A DNA stretch of 64,000 nt from Methanocorpusculum parvum (lineage in GTDB: Archaea; Halobacteriota; Methanomicrobia; Methanomicrobiales; Methanocorpusculaceae), in NCBI GenBank assembly GCA_002287215.1, contig LMVO01000044.1, positions 1 to 64,000 on the forward strand. The letters are read 5' to 3'. The translations under genes and the position numbers were made by a program. Each line of letters opens with the position of its first letter. Position 1 is the first letter of the stretch. Positions 34,817 to 46,055 of this stretch are shown in pieces. The notes beneath the pieces are model-generated. The model searched no databases, was not told the origin of the DNA, and saw only the letters and a list, made by a program, of their open reading frames with translations.

Positions 34817-35488
34817 GTGGAAACTACGATAGACATACAGCAGGCAATCAAAGAACGTCACTCGGTACGCAGCTTTACCGATCAGCCAATCGAAGGCGAG
34901 ATAAAAACCTCCCTTCAGGAAGAAATCGAAGCATGCAATCGGGAAAGCGGACTCAACATCCAGTTGTGTCTCGATGAGCCCAAGGCATTCGGCGGCATGC
35001 GGGCACACTACGGGAAGTTTGAAAACTGCAAAAATTACATCGCGCTCATAGGCATGGCCGGAACCGATGAAAAATGCGGATATTACGGCGAGAGACTCGT
35101 ACTGAAAGCACAGCAGCTCGGGCTCAACACCTGCTGGGTCGGGATGACGTACAGCAAATCGAAAGCACCCTGTGTATTGAACAAAGGCGAAAAGATCCAG
35201 ATCGTCATAGCGCTCGGCTATGGCAAAACATCAGGTAAACCGCATAGATCAAAGGACATGATGCATCTCTGTAAAGTTGACGGAGAAATTGCAGACTGGT
35301 TCAAAAAGGGCATGGAGGCCGCAATGCTCGCTCCAACTGCGATCAATCAGCAGAAGTTCATCATAACGCAGAACGGAAACACCGTTTCCGCAAAACCGCT
35401 TCCCGCATTCTTTTCCAAATTCGACATCGGGATCGTCAAATATCATTTCGAGATCGGCGCAGGAAAAGAAAATTTCGAATGGGCATAG
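34817..35488 (+). CDS. Nitroreductase-family protein (TM1586 type)
   Basis: This 223-residue protein starts at GTG 34817, chosen because AAAGGAG (34806-34812) precedes it at ribosome-site distance. The N-terminus IKERHSVRSFTDQPI is the classic FMN-binding entry of nitroreductases, and GLNTCWVGMTY and AAMLAPTAINQQKF follow. The repeated half-site layout resembles the TM1586-type subfamily (PF14512), in which one chain holds both halves. The electron acceptor is unknown. The gene stands alone. Confidence 0.85.
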   Translation: METTIDIQQAIKERHSVRSFTDQPIEGEIKTSLQEEIEACNRESGLNIQLCLDEPKAFGGMRAHYGKFENCKNYIALIGMAGTDEKCGYYGERLVLKAQQLGLNTCWVGMTYSKSKAPCVLNKGEKIQIVIALGYGKTSGKPHRSKDMMHLCKVDGEIADWFKKGMEAAMLAPTAINQQKFIITQNGNTVSAKPLPAFFSKFDIGIVKYHFEIGAGKENFEWA

Positions 35489-35655
35489 GATCTATGCCGC
35501 CGTCTCTCTCCGAAAAAATGCCGGATGCCGGAGGAGACATGAAACTTTTTTGCCTCAACGCCGGCCCCCCGGCTCTTATCCCGCTGATACTGCGGACATC
35601 CTGATAAAAAAAGGTTCATCGGGTCATGCTGCATACCGCAGCCCCGATCGTTTTT

Positions 35656-37047
35656 TCAGCTTTCCGCCGGCGCTTCCTCCCCTTCGATCCTCAGCTTCTT
35701 CGTCTTCCATCCTCCGCGCATATAGAAGAACAGATCGAAACAGAACATCACGACCGTTCCGCAGACAGCTGCATACCAGATGTACTGGATCGGATACCCG
35801 CTGAGCGCAAAGAATGCCGAAAGACCGACCTGCACGATCATCTGACCGGCGATCGCCGAGTACATCCCCGGACGGGTCATACCTGCGCCGTTCATCGCAA
35901 ATCCCATCGTCATAGCTATTGCTATGAGGAAATACGACAGCGGCACGATCTGCATAAACAGGATCCCGTCAGCAAGCGATTCTCCCGTCGCTCCGAAAAA
36001 CTTCAGGAACTCCGTCGCAAACACCAGATACAGCGCCGCAACCCCGATCATAAACGCCGCATTGATCGCGGCCGCATATCTCACCGCTTGTACTGCCCGC
36101 TCCACTTTTCCCGCTCCGAGATTCTGACCCACCATTACGGCGACCCCCGTACACAGTCCCATCACGATGATCAGTCCCATCATATCCAGACGCAGACATA
36201 TCCCGTATGCCGCAACCGCCGCCGTACCGTAAACGGCGATGATCGTCGTCATGGAAAGGAACGCCACACTCCGGATGCCGCTCTGGACCGCCGAAGGTAT
36301 CGCGATCACGACGATATCGCGGATAAGCTTGGGCTCAAACGTCCACTTCTTTGGAAACCGGATCGGACTGTTCTTTCTTGACGGCAGAAGATACATCACG
36401 CCGATCAGGAGCAGAACGCCGATCGCCCGCGAGGTGAGGGACGCATAGGCGGAACCTGCGATACCGAATGCAGGCAGACCGCCAAGACCCATGATCAGTG
36501 TCGGGTTAAGAGCAATATTCACCACATTGACCCCGAGCATCACATACATCGGCGTCCTTGAATCCCCGGTGCTCTGGAAAACCGTCGTCAGCGTGATCAA
36601 AATCACCATCACGAACAGACCCATCAGCATCGGGGTAAGAAACCGCGCACCCTCCGCCGCGACATCGGGATAGGCTCCCATCAGAAGAAGCAGATTCTCT
36701 GAAAAGAACAATCCGATCACCGCCAGGATCGCCGAAAACCCAAGCGCCAGATACAGGGAGTGCAGCAGGATCACCTGGATACGTTCATACTTCTCCGAAC
36801 CGTATGCCCGCGAGACAAAGGCCGCCGTGGCCGTCACAATGCCAAAGATCACCGTCGTCAGGACCATAAGCACCATAATACTCATAGTTCCGCCGGCGAT
36901 GGACACATCACCCAGTTTGCCGATGAAATACATGTCCACGACCTCCAGTACGCTCTGAAGAAGGTTGCTGATAATGATCGGCAGAGCCACTATGAACAGG
37001 GCTTTGCCGACCGGTCCTTCAGTAAGGAAATTGCCGGAATTTTTCAT
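35656..37047 (-). CDS. MATE-family multidrug efflux protein
   Basis: This protein of about 463 residues has twelve helices in two similar halves. The start FLTEGPVGKALFIVALPIIISNLLQS, VDMYFIGKLGDVSIAG and later FQSTGDSRTPMYVMLGVNVVNI are hallmarks of the DinF/NorM-like MATE family, which exports cationic compounds using sodium or proton gradients. ATG 37047 is preferred to GTG 37053. It faces the nitroreductase gene tail to tail. Confidence 0.92.
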   Translation of the reverse strand: MKNSGNFLTEGPVGKALFIVALPIIISNLLQSVLEVVDMYFIGKLGDVSIAGGTMSIMVLMVLTTVIFGIVTATAAFVSRAYGSEKYERIQVILLHSLYLALGFSAILAVIGLFFSENLLLLMGAYPDVAAEGARFLTPMLMGLFVMVILITLTTVFQSTGDSRTPMYVMLGVNVVNIALNPTLIMGLGGLPAFGIAGSAYASLTSRAIGVLLLIGVMYLLPSRKNSPIRFPKKWTFEPKLIRDIVVIAIPSAVQSGIRSVAFLSMTTIIAVYGTAAVAAYGICLRLDMMGLIIVMGLCTGVAVMVGQNLGAGKVERAVQAVRYAAAINAAFMIGVAALYLVFATEFLKFFGATGESLADGILFMQIVPLSYFLIAIAMTMGFAMNGAGMTRPGMYSAIAGQMIVQVGLSAFFALSGYPIQYIWYAAVCGTVVMFCFDLFFYMRGGWKTKKLRIEGEEAPAES

Positions 37048-37236
37048 CGTCACAATATCATACTAAAGGGATTTGAACGGTAATAAAGATTAATGGATTT
37101 AAATAGTTCCCCCGGCCCGCATGCGTTTATTGTCTGCCGACAAAATGCCGGCGCGGGATGCATGGTGAGATCCGACAGCGAACGGCCGTGAAAAAAAGAA
37201 TTGTCCGGATTCAGAAAGTTCCAAATCTTTGTGCTT

Positions 37237-37698
37237 CTACGTCTCCTTCTTATCTCCCGACTCTGATAAAAACGACGCAACATTCCTATCCTCCCGCCCG
37301 AGATAGATCATCGCCACCGTAAGTCCGAGGATAACGATCGTCGTTCCGACGATATCGACAAACGTCAGATCGGTCACAAGAAGTCTTCTGACCATCGTCG
37401 TGACGCCCGCGATCAGAATCGGTCTGACAAGCACGCGCCCTGCACGCACATAAGACTGGACCATATCGATCAGTGTCGCGATAACAATGATCAAAAGAAT
37501 GCCCTGAAGCACATTTGTGAGCGCCGCCTGTGTGGGGTTTTCGAGTGCGAGACTAATCATCTTGAGGGTCTCAAGGGTCCCGATAAGGGCGGTAATTATC
37601 AAAAGAGCCGCAATAAGGATGTAAATTGCGATCGTCACCAGGCTGCAGCCTTTCACTAGAAAACGCTGGGTCCGCGGGAACATATCCATATCTGCCAT
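37237..37698 (-). CDS. PsiE-family membrane protein
   Basis: This 153-residue protein has four hydrophobic helices (ILIAALLIITALIGTLETL, LTNVLQGILLIIVIATLIDM, then two in the second half). A cytosolic loop with GRVLVRPILIAGVTTMVRRLLV fits the PsiE family (PF06146), named for phosphate-starvation induction in E. coli; its biochemical role is unknown. The C-terminal tail is charged. It diverges from the tRNA-Lys gene. Confidence 0.85.
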   Translation of the reverse strand: MADMDMFPRTQRFLVKGCSLVTIAIYILIAALLIITALIGTLETLKMISLALENPTQAALTNVLQGILLIIVIATLIDMVQSYVRAGRVLVRPILIAGVTTMVRRLLVTDLTFVDIVGTTIVILGLTVAMIYLGREDRNVASFLSESGDKKET

Positions 37699-37780
37699 AA
37701 TTAAGTAGGATATAGTTCCATTGTATAGGTAATAAAACAGTCTCCCTCTTTTCAGAGGGGTTGGGTGGTGTAAATCGTCA

Positions 37781-37788
37781 TATTTATA
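37781..37788 (+). promoter_or_regulatory. TATA box of tRNA-Lys
   Basis: TATTTATA lies about 46 bases before the mature tRNA 5' end, leaving a 5' leader of about 20 bases for RNase P to remove. Confidence 0.5.
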
Positions 37789-37834
37789 TGTGAATACATC
37801 ATTCTATTACCGCTGTTTCCTAGATGAAACACAA

Positions 37835-37908
37835 GGGCCAGTAGATCAGTCAGGCAGATCGTCGGACTTTTAATCCGCAGGTCGGGGGTTCAACTCCCTC
37901 CTGGCCCG
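37835..37908 (+). tRNA. tRNA-Lys (anticodon TTT)
   Basis: The 74-base cloverleaf has acceptor arms GGGCCAG and CTGGCCC, anticodon loop CTTTTAA with TTT at 37869-37871, and T arm GGGGG-TTCAACT-CCCTC. The discriminator is G. No CCA is encoded and no intron is present. A T-run at 37923-37928 follows. Confidence 0.95.
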
Positions 37909-38050
37909 CTTCACGCTTTCGGGTTTTTTGATAAGGAAAAAATGCTTACAGCATACCTTATCTCATTTTATTCGATGCGTGTCTATCATCCATTACCACA
38001 CCACCGGCGAATGTGTTCCCATTGGGCCATTCACAAGCCGAAGAACCAGA

Positions 38051-38061
38051 CTTTTAAAAAC
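38051..38061 (+). promoter_or_regulatory. TATA box of the RNA polymerase operon
   Basis: CTTTTAAAAAC lies about 70 bases before rpoH, predicting a leader of some 40 bases that contains the ribosome site TAGGAG (38118-38123). The 219 bases between tRNA-Lys and rpoH hold nothing else recognised. Confidence 0.5.
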
Positions 38062-38127
38062 TGAACCAGCTACCTGACATAATCAGCAGCAAGACACCGT
38101 ATTCACACGAATCTGATTAGGAGCTAC

Positions 38128-38376
38128 ATGACAAGACTCAATGTATTACTGCATGAGATGGTCCCCGACCATCAAATCATGACCGATGAGGATGTAAAAA
38201 ATCTTCTCGTAACCTTCGACATAACGGAAGACCATCTTCCAAAAATCTATCATGATGACCCCGCTGTAAAAGCCTGCGGCGCAAAACCCGGAAACGTCAT
38301 TACGATCGTAAGAAAAAGCCAGACTGCAGGCGAAGCCACGTCCTACCGCCTCGTAGTAAGAAGGCCAAAGAAATAA
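38128..38376 (+). CDS. rpoH: RNA polymerase subunit H (Rpb5 homologue)
   Basis: This 82-residue protein is the archaeal H subunit, equal to the C-terminal assembly domain of eukaryotic Rpb5. Typical segments are [14 protein letters not shown], then [17 protein letters not shown] and the end SYRLVVRRP. It sits at the downstream jaw of RNA polymerase. It heads the conserved rpoH-B''-B'-A'-A'' operon. TAGGAG, five bases before the ATG, is a good ribosome site. Confidence 0.97.
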   Translation: MTRLNVLLHEMVPDHQIMTDEDVKNLLVTFDITEDHLPKIYHDDPAVKACGAKPGNVITIVRKSQTAGEATSYRLVVRRPKK

Positions 38377-38392
38377 TTCGGAGGTAAAAATC

Positions 38393-39943
38393 ATGATCGA
38401 CAGAAGTGTATTATCAGGCGCGTACTTTTCCCAGGAACATGTTGCCCGCCACCAGCTGGATTCGTATAACAATTTTGTCCAGTACAACCTCCAGAAAGTC
38501 GTAGACGAACAGAGGATCGTCGAGACCGAGATCGTCAACAGAGGAAAGAACCAGGAGGCCGTATGGGTCGAACTGGGAACCATCCGCGTTGAAAAACCCA
38601 TCGTCAGAGAGGCTGACGGGTCGCAGAGCAAACTCTATCCGGCAGAAGCCCGGTTAAGAAACCTCTCCTATGCCGCCCCGATGATCCTTGAGATGACCCT
38701 GCACCAGGGAGACAAAGTGTATCCTGTCCAGGAAACGACCATCGGTCAGCTTCCGGTCATGATCGGCAGCCAGGTCTGCAACCTTTGCGGTCTTTCCCAG
38801 CAGGAAAGAACCGAACAGGGCGAGGATCCAAGCGACCCCGGAGGATACTTCATCGTCAACGGGACCGAGCGTGTTTTAATGACCCTCGAAGATCTTGCGA
38901 GCAACAAGATCATGACCGAGTTCACCGAGAGATACAACGAGCAGATCCATGTATCCAAAGTGTTCTCCCAGTTCCGCGGCTACCGCGCTCTCGTCGTTGT
39001 CGAGAAGAATAAAAAGAATCTCCTCGACGTCTCTTTCCCAAGCGTCGCCGGCCACCTGCGGTTCGCAGACCTTATGCGTGCGCTTGGCCTCGAGTCCGAT
39101 GAAGATATCGTATCCGCGGTATCCCTTTCGGAAGATGTCCTCACCTACATGATGCAGAACCTCGAAGAAAGCGAATGCGCCACCGTCGAAGAGGGTGTCA
39201 TGTATGTCGGAAAGAAACTTGCACCGAACCAGACGAAGGATTATCAGAGAAAACGCGCAGAGTTCGTGCTGGACAGCTATCTTCTTCCTCACTTAAACTA
39301 CGCTATCCCTGCCTCGCTGAAACCCGGGGATGAAGGCTACGAGGTCTATGCAAAAGACGTCCGCGTGGCAAAAGCCGAATTCCTCGGCAGAATGGCAGAG
39401 GCATGTTTCGACCTCGCACTCAACAAAAGGAGAATCGACGACAAAGATCACTACTCCAACAAACGCCTGAAACTTGCAGGTGACCTGATGGAGGATCTGT
39501 TCCGTATCTCGTTAAACAGACTGACCCGCGATGTCAAGTATCAGCTTGAACGCGCGAGCATGCGGCACAGAGAACTCGCGATCGGAACCGTCGTCCGTGC
39601 GGATGTCCTGACCGAACGCCTGATCCACCCGCTTGCAACCGGAAACTGGGTCGGCGGAAGGACCGGCGTATCCCAGCTGATGGACCGTGTCGACCACATG
39701 TCGGTCATCTCCCACCTGCGAAGAGTCATCTCCCCGCTGTCCAGATCTCAGCCTCACTTCGAGGCCCGTGATCTGCACCCGACCCAGTGGGGCCGCATCT
39801 GTCCGTCCGAAACACCGGAAGGACCAAACTGCGGTTTAGTGAAAAACTTTGCCCAGCTTGTTGAAATAAGCAAAGGAACCGACGAGGAAGAGATCCTCCG
39901 CGTCATTCAGGGCATGAAGATCCAGCCGATCAGGAGCGAATAA
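38393..39943 (+). CDS. rpoB2: RNA polymerase subunit B''
   Basis: This 516-residue protein is the N-terminal half of the second-largest subunit. In methanogens and halophiles the rpoB gene is naturally split, so this is not a frameshift. It contains the protrusion, lobe and fork regions ([14 protein letters not shown]; later [22 protein letters not shown] and [16 protein letters not shown], the fork loop). It starts with GGAGGT eight bases before the ATG and ends two bases before rpoB1. Confidence 0.98.
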   Translation: MIDRSVLSGAYFSQEHVARHQLDSYNNFVQYNLQKVVDEQRIVETEIVNRGKNQEAVWVELGTIRVEKPIVREADGSQSKLYPAEARLRNLSYAAPMILEMTLHQGDKVYPVQETTIGQLPVMIGSQVCNLCGLSQQERTEQGEDPSDPGGYFIVNGTERVLMTLEDLASNKIMTEFTERYNEQIHVSKVFSQFRGYRALVVVEKNKKNLLDVSFPSVAGHLRFADLMRALGLESDEDIVSAVSLSEDVLTYMMQNLEESECATVEEGVMYVGKKLAPNQTKDYQRKRAEFVLDSYLLPHLNYAIPASLKPGDEGYEVYAKDVRVAKAEFLGRMAEACFDLALNKRRIDDKDHYSNKRLKLAGDLMEDLFRISLNRLTRDVKYQLERASMRHRELAIGTVVRADVLTERLIHPLATGNWVGGRTGVSQLMDRVDHMSVISHLRRVISPLSRSQPHFEARDLHPTQWGRICPSETPEGPNCGLVKNFAQLVEISKGTDEEEILRVIQGMKIQPIRSE

Positions 39944-39945
39944 AA

Positions 39946-41859
39946 ATGGAAAAGAAAATGGCACGTGTATTCGTGGACGGCGCTTTGATCGGAAAAGTCG
40001 ACGACGCCGTAGGATTCACGAAAAACTTCAGACAGATGCGCAGATCAGGGCACGTCTCGACCGAAGTCAATATTTCATACAAAGATTACAGTAACGAGAT
40101 CGTTATCAATACCGACCGCGGACGGGCCCGCCGCCCCCTGATCGTTGTGGAAAACGGCATCCCGGCAGTCACCCCCGAAGATATCGAGATCGTCAGATCC
40201 GGTGCAGAGGACTTTATGGCCCTGGTCTCCCAGGGAAAGATCGAGTTCATCGACGCTGAAGAGGAGGATGACCTCTTCATCGCCGTTCAGGAAGAAGACC
40301 TGACCGCCGAACACACGCACCTTGAGATCGACCCGTCCCTTATCCTTGGTATCGGCGCAGCGCACGTTCCGTTCCCGGAACACAATGCATCGCCGCGTGT
40401 TACGATGGGTGCAGGTATGATCAAGCAGGCGTTAGGGTTTGCCCAGGCAAACATGAAGCTGCGGCCCGATACCCGCGGTCATATGCTTCACTACGCCCAG
40501 GTCCCGATGGTGCACACGCAGGCAGCCGAGCTTATCGGTTCCGACAACCGCCCGCAGGGTCAGAACTTCTGTGTGGCCATCATCTCCTACGAAGGATACA
40601 ATATTGAAGATGCGCTCATCTTCAACAAAGCCTCGGTCGAGCGCGGAGCAGGCCGCTCCCACTTCTTCAGAACCTATGAAGGAGAGGAACGCAGATATCC
40701 CGGAGGACAGGTCGACAGGATCGAGCTCCCGGACGAGGATGTCCAGGGTTCGCACGGAATCGGTTCCTACGCAAACCTTGATATCGACGGGATCATCAAT
40801 CCCGAGACCGTCGTAAATGAAAAGGATGTTCTCATCGGCAAGACCTCCCCGCCGCGTTTCCTTGAGGAACCGACCGGAGAGCTCATCGCCGTTGAAAAAC
40901 GCCGCGACACCTCGATCACTATGAGAAGTAACGAGACTGGTATCGTTGACACCGTCATCATCACCGAGTCTGAAAACTCCTCCCGCCTCGTCAAAGTCAG
41001 AACGCGTGACCTCCGTATCCCCGAGATCGGCGACAAGTTCGCATCCCGTCACGGTCAGAAAGGAGTCTGCGGTCTTATCACTCCGCAGGAAAATATGCCG
41101 TTCACCGCTGCCGGTATCGCGCCTGACCTCGTCATCAACCCGCACGCAGTCCCGTCGCGTATGACCATCGGTCATATGCTCGAGATGATCGGCGGCAAAG
41201 CCGGTTCGCTCGAAGGCTCCCGCGTGAACGGGACCTCGTTTCGAAAGACCCAGGTCGAGAAGATCTTCGACTCGACCTTTGCCCAGAACCGTCTGTTGAA
41301 CGACAAAGAGATCGGCAAAGACGTGAAGTCGAGCAAACTGACCCGTGAACAGGTGCTGAGACACCAGCTCGCGGAAGCAGGATTCGCTCACAACGGCCGT
41401 GAAGTCATGTACGACGGCATCACCGGACGCAGATTCCAGGCCGACATCTATATGGGTGTCATCTACTACCAGAAACTCTACCACATGGTATCTACCAAGA
41501 TGCATGCACGGTCCAGAGGTCCGGTCCAGGTCCTTACCCGTCAGCCGACCGAAGGACGCGCCCGTGAAGGAGGTCTTCGTTTCGGTGAAATGGAACGTGA
41601 TGTGATGATCGGTCACGGTGCCGCGATGGCACTCAAAGAACGTCTCCTTGACGAGTCCGATGCTGTGAAACAGTACGTCTGCGCACGCTGCGGAATGGTC
41701 GCCATGTACGACGCCAAGCAGAAGATGACCCGCTGCCTTGCCTGCGGTGCAGAAACCGATATTTACGAAGTCGAAATGAGTTACGCGTTCAAACTTCTCC
41801 TTGACGAGATGAAGAGTATGGGTATAGCTCCCAGACTGAGACTGGAGGATATGGTATGA
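39946..41859 (+). CDS. rpoB1: RNA polymerase subunit B'
   Basis: This 637-residue protein is the C-terminal half of the second-largest subunit. It has the hybrid-binding and wall regions ([31 protein letters not shown]), the anchor segment ([16 protein letters not shown]) and a C-terminal zinc site CARCGM...CLACG. With B'' it forms one side of the active-centre cleft. Its end overlaps the rpoA1 start by four bases (ATGA), so translation is coupled. Confidence 0.98.
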   Translation: MEKKMARVFVDGALIGKVDDAVGFTKNFRQMRRSGHVSTEVNISYKDYSNEIVINTDRGRARRPLIVVENGIPAVTPEDIEIVRSGAEDFMALVSQGKIEFIDAEEEDDLFIAVQEEDLTAEHTHLEIDPSLILGIGAAHVPFPEHNASPRVTMGAGMIKQALGFAQANMKLRPDTRGHMLHYAQVPMVHTQAAELIGSDNRPQGQNFCVAIISYEGYNIEDALIFNKASVERGAGRSHFFRTYEGEERRYPGGQVDRIELPDEDVQGSHGIGSYANLDIDGIINPETVVNEKDVLIGKTSPPRFLEEPTGELIAVEKRRDTSITMRSNETGIVDTVIITESENSSRLVKVRTRDLRIPEIGDKFASRHGQKGVCGLITPQENMPFTAAGIAPDLVINPHAVPSRMTIGHMLEMIGGKAGSLEGSRVNGTSFRKTQVEKIFDSTFAQNRLLNDKEIGKDVKSSKLTREQVLRHQLAEAGFAHNGREVMYDGITGRRFQADIYMGVIYYQKLYHMVSTKMHARSRGPVQVLTRQPTEGRAREGGLRFGEMERDVMIGHGAAMALKERLLDESDAVKQYVCARCGMVAMYDAKQKMTRCLACGAETDIYEVEMSYAFKLLLDEMKSMGIAPRLRLEDMV

Positions 41860-44525
41860 CATCGCCAAAGAGGATCGGCAAGATCGAGTTCGGTATCCTT
41901 TCACCGAAAGCGATCCGCGACATGAGTGTCTGTAAGGTCATCTGGCCAGACACCTACGACGACGACGGATTCCCCTACCCGAAAGGTCTCATGGACCCGA
42001 GTCTCGGAGTTATCGATCCGGGACTTCGCTGCAAAACATGCGGTCAGAAGCAGGGCGACTGCCCGGGTCACTTCGGTCACATCGATCTCGCCAAACCTGT
42101 CATCCACGTAGGATACACCCGCCTGATCAGAAAACTTCTCCGTGTCACCTGCCGTGACTGCGGCCGGCTTCTTCTCGATAAAGAAGAGATCGAACGCTTC
42201 TCAGCACTTGAAGACGACCCCTACTCCGCCGAGACCATCGGCGAGAAGGATATCAAAAAGGAACGTATCTGCCCCTACTGCGGTGATCAGCAGTTCAAGA
42301 TCAACTTCGAGAAGCCGACCTCATTCGTTGAGATCGTCACCGAAATGGGTGAAGACGGCAAAGTCCACAAGTCGGAACGCAAACTGACCTCTGCCGACAT
42401 CCGTGAGCGCCTCGAAAAGATCCCGGACGACGATCTTCGTCTTCTCGGTATCGACCCTGACGTAGCAAGACCCGAATGGACCGTTCTTACCGTCCTTCCT
42501 GTCCCGCCGGTAACCGTCCGCCCGTCCATTATCCTTGAAAACGGTCAGAGATCCGAGGACGATCTGACCCACAAGCTTGTGGATATCATCAGGATCAACC
42601 AGCGGTTCAAGGAAAACCAGGATGCCGGTGCCCCGCAGCTCATTATCGAAGATCTGTGGGAGCTTCTCCAGTACCACGTCACCACCTACCTCGACAACGA
42701 GGTCGCAGGATGCCCGCCGGCGAGACACCGGTCCGGCAGACCGCTCAAGACACTCTCTCAGCGTCTGAAAGGAAAAGACGGCCGTTTCCGCGGATCCTTA
42801 TCCGGTAAACGTGTCAACTTCTCCGCCCGTACGGTCATCTCCCCCGATCCGAACCTTTCGATCGGTGAAGTCGGTATCCCGCTTGCCATCGCAAACGAGA
42901 TGTCCGTTCCTGTAAGAGTGACCAAACAGAACCTTGAGGATATGCGTGTCCTGATCAGGATCGGTCCGCACAGACCGACACTCCGTGACCCCTGCGGCGC
43001 GAACTATGTCAACAGACCCGACGGCCGGCGTATCAGACTGATCTCCGGTGAAGAAGGCAACTGTGACACCGTCGCCGAAATGATCGAACCAGGATGGAAG
43101 ATCGACAGACAGCTGCGTGACGGAGATATCGTTCTCTTCAACCGTCAGCCCTCTCTGCACCGTATGTCCATCATGTCCCACCACATCAAAGTCATGAACG
43201 GCAGAACGTTCCGCCTTAACCCGGCAGTATGTCCCCCGTACAACGCAGACTTTGATGGGGATGAAATGAACCTGCACGTTCCTCAGACCGAGGAAGCACG
43301 CGCAGAAGCCGAACTTCTCGTCGCGGTCCAGGAAAACATTCTCTCGCCGCGTTTCGGCGGTCCGATCATCGGCGGTCTTCACGACCACATCTCCGGTATC
43401 TTCCTGCTGACAAACCAGCTGAAATGGTACACGAAGTCCGAGTTCCTCTATCTCCTGAAATACACCGAGATGGAACACCTCCCCGCGCCGGGAAAGGTCG
43501 AAAACGGTATTCCCTACTGGAGCAACAAACAGGCATTCTCGATGATCCTGCCAAAGGACGTCAACATGTTCTACAAAGCTACCTGCTGCCGGAACTGTGA
43601 TCCCTGTACCAGAAACACCTTCTGCCCCCACGATGCCTTTGTCAGGATCGTTGACGGAGAACTCCTTTCCGGAACCATCGACAAAAAGTCTGTCGGAGCA
43701 ATGGACGGAGCGATTCTGAACAGGGTCATCCGTCTCCACGGTATGCAGCGTGCGAAAGAGTACATCGACGATCTGACAAAACTCTCGATCCGTGCGATCA
43801 TGCTGTACGGATTCTCGTACGGTATCAACGATACCGATCTCGGTAAAGAAGAGTACAAACAGATCCGCGACGTTCTCGACACCGCAGAACACGATGTGGC
43901 AAACCGTATCAATATCTTCGAGCAGGGACACCTTGAACCGATGCCTGGAAGAACGCCGGAAGAAACTCTTGAAATGCAGGTCATGAAAGAGCTGGGTAAA
44001 GCCCGTGACCGGACCGGTGATATCGCATCCCGTCACTTAGGTTTCGAAAACTCCGCTGTGGTCATGGCCGTTTCCGGAGCTCGCGGTTCAACGCTGAACA
44101 TCGCACAGATGGCCGGTTGTATCGGTCAGCAGGCAGTGCGCGGTGAACGTATCGTTCGTGGATATGAAGACAGGACCCTTCCTCACTTCAAACGCAGCGA
44201 CAAAGGCGCCGATGCGCACGGATTCGTCCGCAACTCCTATAAATCCGGTCTCAACCCGACCGAGTTCTTCTTCCACGCGATCGGTGGTCGTGAAGGTCTT
44301 GTGGATACTGCGGTTCGTACATCCCAGTCCGGTTACCTCCAGCGCCGTATGATCAACGCGCTGCAGGATCTCAAAGTCGCATACGACGGTACTGTCCGCA
44401 GTACCGGCGGCAAGATCATCCAGTTCGTGTATGGAGAAGACGGGACCGATCCGGCAAAGTCCGCATCCGGTCTGCCGGTCGATGTGAAAGGTATTGCCGA
44501 ATCCGTTCTCAAGGAGGAGATCTAA
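41856..44525 (+). CDS. rpoA1: RNA polymerase subunit A'
   Basis: This 889-residue protein is the N-terminal two-thirds of the largest subunit. Zinc sites near the N-terminus are [17 protein letters not shown] and [13 protein letters not shown]...CPYCG. The catalytic loop [12 protein letters not shown] holds the three aspartates that bind magnesium. Further zinc-like cysteines occur at [15 protein letters not shown]. The bridge and trigger-loop region continues in A''. A strong ribosome site for rpoA2 (GGAGGAGAT) lies in its last codons. Confidence 0.98.
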   Translation: MTSPKRIGKIEFGILSPKAIRDMSVCKVIWPDTYDDDGFPYPKGLMDPSLGVIDPGLRCKTCGQKQGDCPGHFGHIDLAKPVIHVGYTRLIRKLLRVTCRDCGRLLLDKEEIERFSALEDDPYSAETIGEKDIKKERICPYCGDQQFKINFEKPTSFVEIVTEMGEDGKVHKSERKLTSADIRERLEKIPDDDLRLLGIDPDVARPEWTVLTVLPVPPVTVRPSIILENGQRSEDDLTHKLVDIIRINQRFKENQDAGAPQLIIEDLWELLQYHVTTYLDNEVAGCPPARHRSGRPLKTLSQRLKGKDGRFRGSLSGKRVNFSARTVISPDPNLSIGEVGIPLAIANEMSVPVRVTKQNLEDMRVLIRIGPHRPTLRDPCGANYVNRPDGRRIRLISGEEGNCDTVAEMIEPGWKIDRQLRDGDIVLFNRQPSLHRMSIMSHHIKVMNGRTFRLNPAVCPPYNADFDGDEMNLHVPQTEEARAEAELLVAVQENILSPRFGGPIIGGLHDHISGIFLLTNQLKWYTKSEFLYLLKYTEMEHLPAPGKVENGIPYWSNKQAFSMILPKDVNMFYKATCCRNCDPCTRNTFCPHDAFVRIVDGELLSGTIDKKSVGAMDGAILNRVIRLHGMQRAKEYIDDLTKLSIRAIMLYGFSYGINDTDLGKEEYKQIRDVLDTAEHDVANRINIFEQGHLEPMPGRTPEETLEMQVMKELGKARDRTGDIASRHLGFENSAVVMAVSGARGSTLNIAQMAGCIGQQAVRGERIVRGYEDRTLPHFKRSDKGADAHGFVRNSYKSGLNPTEFFFHAIGGREGLVDTAVRTSQSGYLQRRMINALQDLKVAYDGTVRSTGGKIIQFVYGEDGTDPAKSASGLPVDVKGIAESVLKEEI

Positions 44526-44526
44526 C

Positions 44527-46041
44527 ATGGTTCCAAACAATGATGAGTTCGACGAGGAGTTCGATACCTTCGAAGAAGTCATCGAAGAAACTCCCGTAAA
44601 GACCTCAAAGAAGTCCCTGGCGGAAAAGGTCGAAGAAGTCCTTGAAACAGAATCTGCCGAGGAAACCCCCGCCGAGTCTGCAGAAAAGAAGCCCCGGGCA
44701 AAGAAAGCAAAGAAGACCGAAGAGGTCGTTATCGAGCCTGAATCTGCGATCGCAGCAGAGCTTCACACCTGGGACCTCCCCAAAACCCTCTTCCAGCAGA
44801 TCAAGGTCTGGCTCGAAGGCAAATCCGAAGAGGAGCTCGAGGCAATCGATCTCGTTCGTCTGAAGTCCCGCGTAAGAAGACTGGTCGATGAAAACATGCC
44901 GGTCTCCACGACTACGGAGCTCACCAAGATCCTCACCTCAAAGCATGATGCCGGCAAGGAAGTAACCGAAGACAACTTCGAGAACATCGTCACAAGGATC
45001 AACTCCGAGTATGAACGCACCCGTGTTCAGCCCTGTGAAGCGGTCGGTATCAATGCCGCCCACTCCATCGGTGAACCGGGCACGCAGATGACCATGCGTA
45101 CCTTCCACTACGCAGGTGTGGCTGAAATCAACGTTACTCTTGGTCTGCCGCGTCTTATCGAAATCATGGACGCCAGAAAAGAGCCGTCGACACCGACCAT
45201 GACCATCTTCCTGGACCCCGATTACCGCGAAAGCCGTGATAAGGCCCGTGAGGTTTCCTGGAAGATCGAAGCAGCTCCCCTTCACGAGTTCGGCGATATC
45301 GAGACCGACATCGCAGAGATGTGCGTCCTTGTCCAGATCAACAAAGAGGTCTGCAAGAAACGAAAGATCGCCGTCTCCGAAGTTCTCGCCCGCGCTCCCC
45401 AGAAAATCAAAGACAAACGTCACTACCGTGACTTTGAGGTCGAGATCGACGAGACAAACGGCATCCTGAAGTTCCTCCCGAAAAACGAGGAGTCCTATCA
45501 GAACCTGTTCCAGCTCGCAGAACATGTCCGTCAGGTCATCGTTCAGGGTATCGATGATATCAAGAGGGTCGTCGTTCGAAAGGAAAACGATGAGTACATC
45601 CTCCATACTGAAGGCTCCAACCTCAAAGATGTCTTTGAGATCGACGGAGTCGACTGTACAAGGACCCGTACAAACAACATCTCCGAGATCGCGAGCACGC
45701 TCGGTGTTGAAGCAGCCCGTTCGGCTATCATCTACGAAGCATTCTCCACCTTAAAAGAACAGGGTATCTCGGTCGATCTCCGCCACATCATGCTTGTCGC
45801 AGACATCATGTGCATGGACGGCGAAGTCAAACAGATCGGCCGTCACGGAATTGCCGGCGAGAAGGAATCGGTCCTTTCCCGTGCAAGTTTCGAAGTTACG
45901 GTCAACCACCTGCTCGACGCGGCGGTTGCTCACGAATTCGATGAACTTTCCGGTGTTACGGAAAACGTCATCGTCGGTCAGCCGATCCTTCTCGGTACCG
46001 GAGATGTCAAACTGATGGTCCGCCGCGTGGCACCCCAGTAA
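44527..46041 (+). CDS. rpoA2: RNA polymerase subunit A'' with an unusual charged N-terminal extension
   Basis: This 504-residue protein is the C-terminal part of the largest subunit, with trigger-loop region [19 protein letters not shown] and the end [22 protein letters not shown] 44527 is chosen because GGAGGAGAT precedes it; a start 33 bases upstream would lie inside rpoA1. The first ~80 residues are low-complexity, rich in Glu and Lys ([15 protein letters not shown]), and are not part of the usual A'' fold, making the protein longer than typical (about 380-420). A T-run at 46044-46052 follows. Confidence 0.96.
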   Translation: MVPNNDEFDEEFDTFEEVIEETPVKTSKKSLAEKVEEVLETESAEETPAESAEKKPRAKKAKKTEEVVIEPESAIAAELHTWDLPKTLFQQIKVWLEGKSEEELEAIDLVRLKSRVRRLVDENMPVSTTTELTKILTSKHDAGKEVTEDNFENIVTRINSEYERTRVQPCEAVGINAAHSIGEPGTQMTMRTFHYAGVAEINVTLGLPRLIEIMDARKEPSTPTMTIFLDPDYRESRDKAREVSWKIEAAPLHEFGDIETDIAEMCVLVQINKEVCKKRKIAVSEVLARAPQKIKDKRHYRDFEVEIDETNGILKFLPKNEESYQNLFQLAEHVRQVIVQGIDDIKRVVVRKENDEYILHTEGSNLKDVFEIDGVDCTRTRTNNISEIASTLGVEAARSAIIYEAFSTLKEQGISVDLRHIMLVADIMCMDGEVKQIGRHGIAGEKESVLSRASFEVTVNHLLDAAVAHEFDELSGVTENVIVGQPILLGTGDVKLMVRRVAPQ

Positions 46042-46043
46042 TC

Positions 46044-46052
46044 TTTTTTTTT
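46044..46052 (+). terminator. U-rich terminator of the RNA polymerase operon
   Basis: Nine T in a row lie between the rpoA2 stop and the next ATG (46056). Archaeal polymerase ends transcription at such runs without a hairpin. The U32 peptidase gene starts four bases after it, so its own promoter, if any, lies inside rpoA2. Confidence 0.55.
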
Positions 46053-46055
46053 ATC

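Noticed and set aside
40432..44036. Long open frames antisense to rpoB1 and rpoA1
   Set aside because: The RNA polymerase genes are unmistakable and the antisense frames show no domain.
38393..46041. Split of the polymerase genes as possible frameshifts
   Set aside because: B''/B' and A'/A'' splits are normal in methanogens; each part has its own start and ribosome site or coupled overlap.
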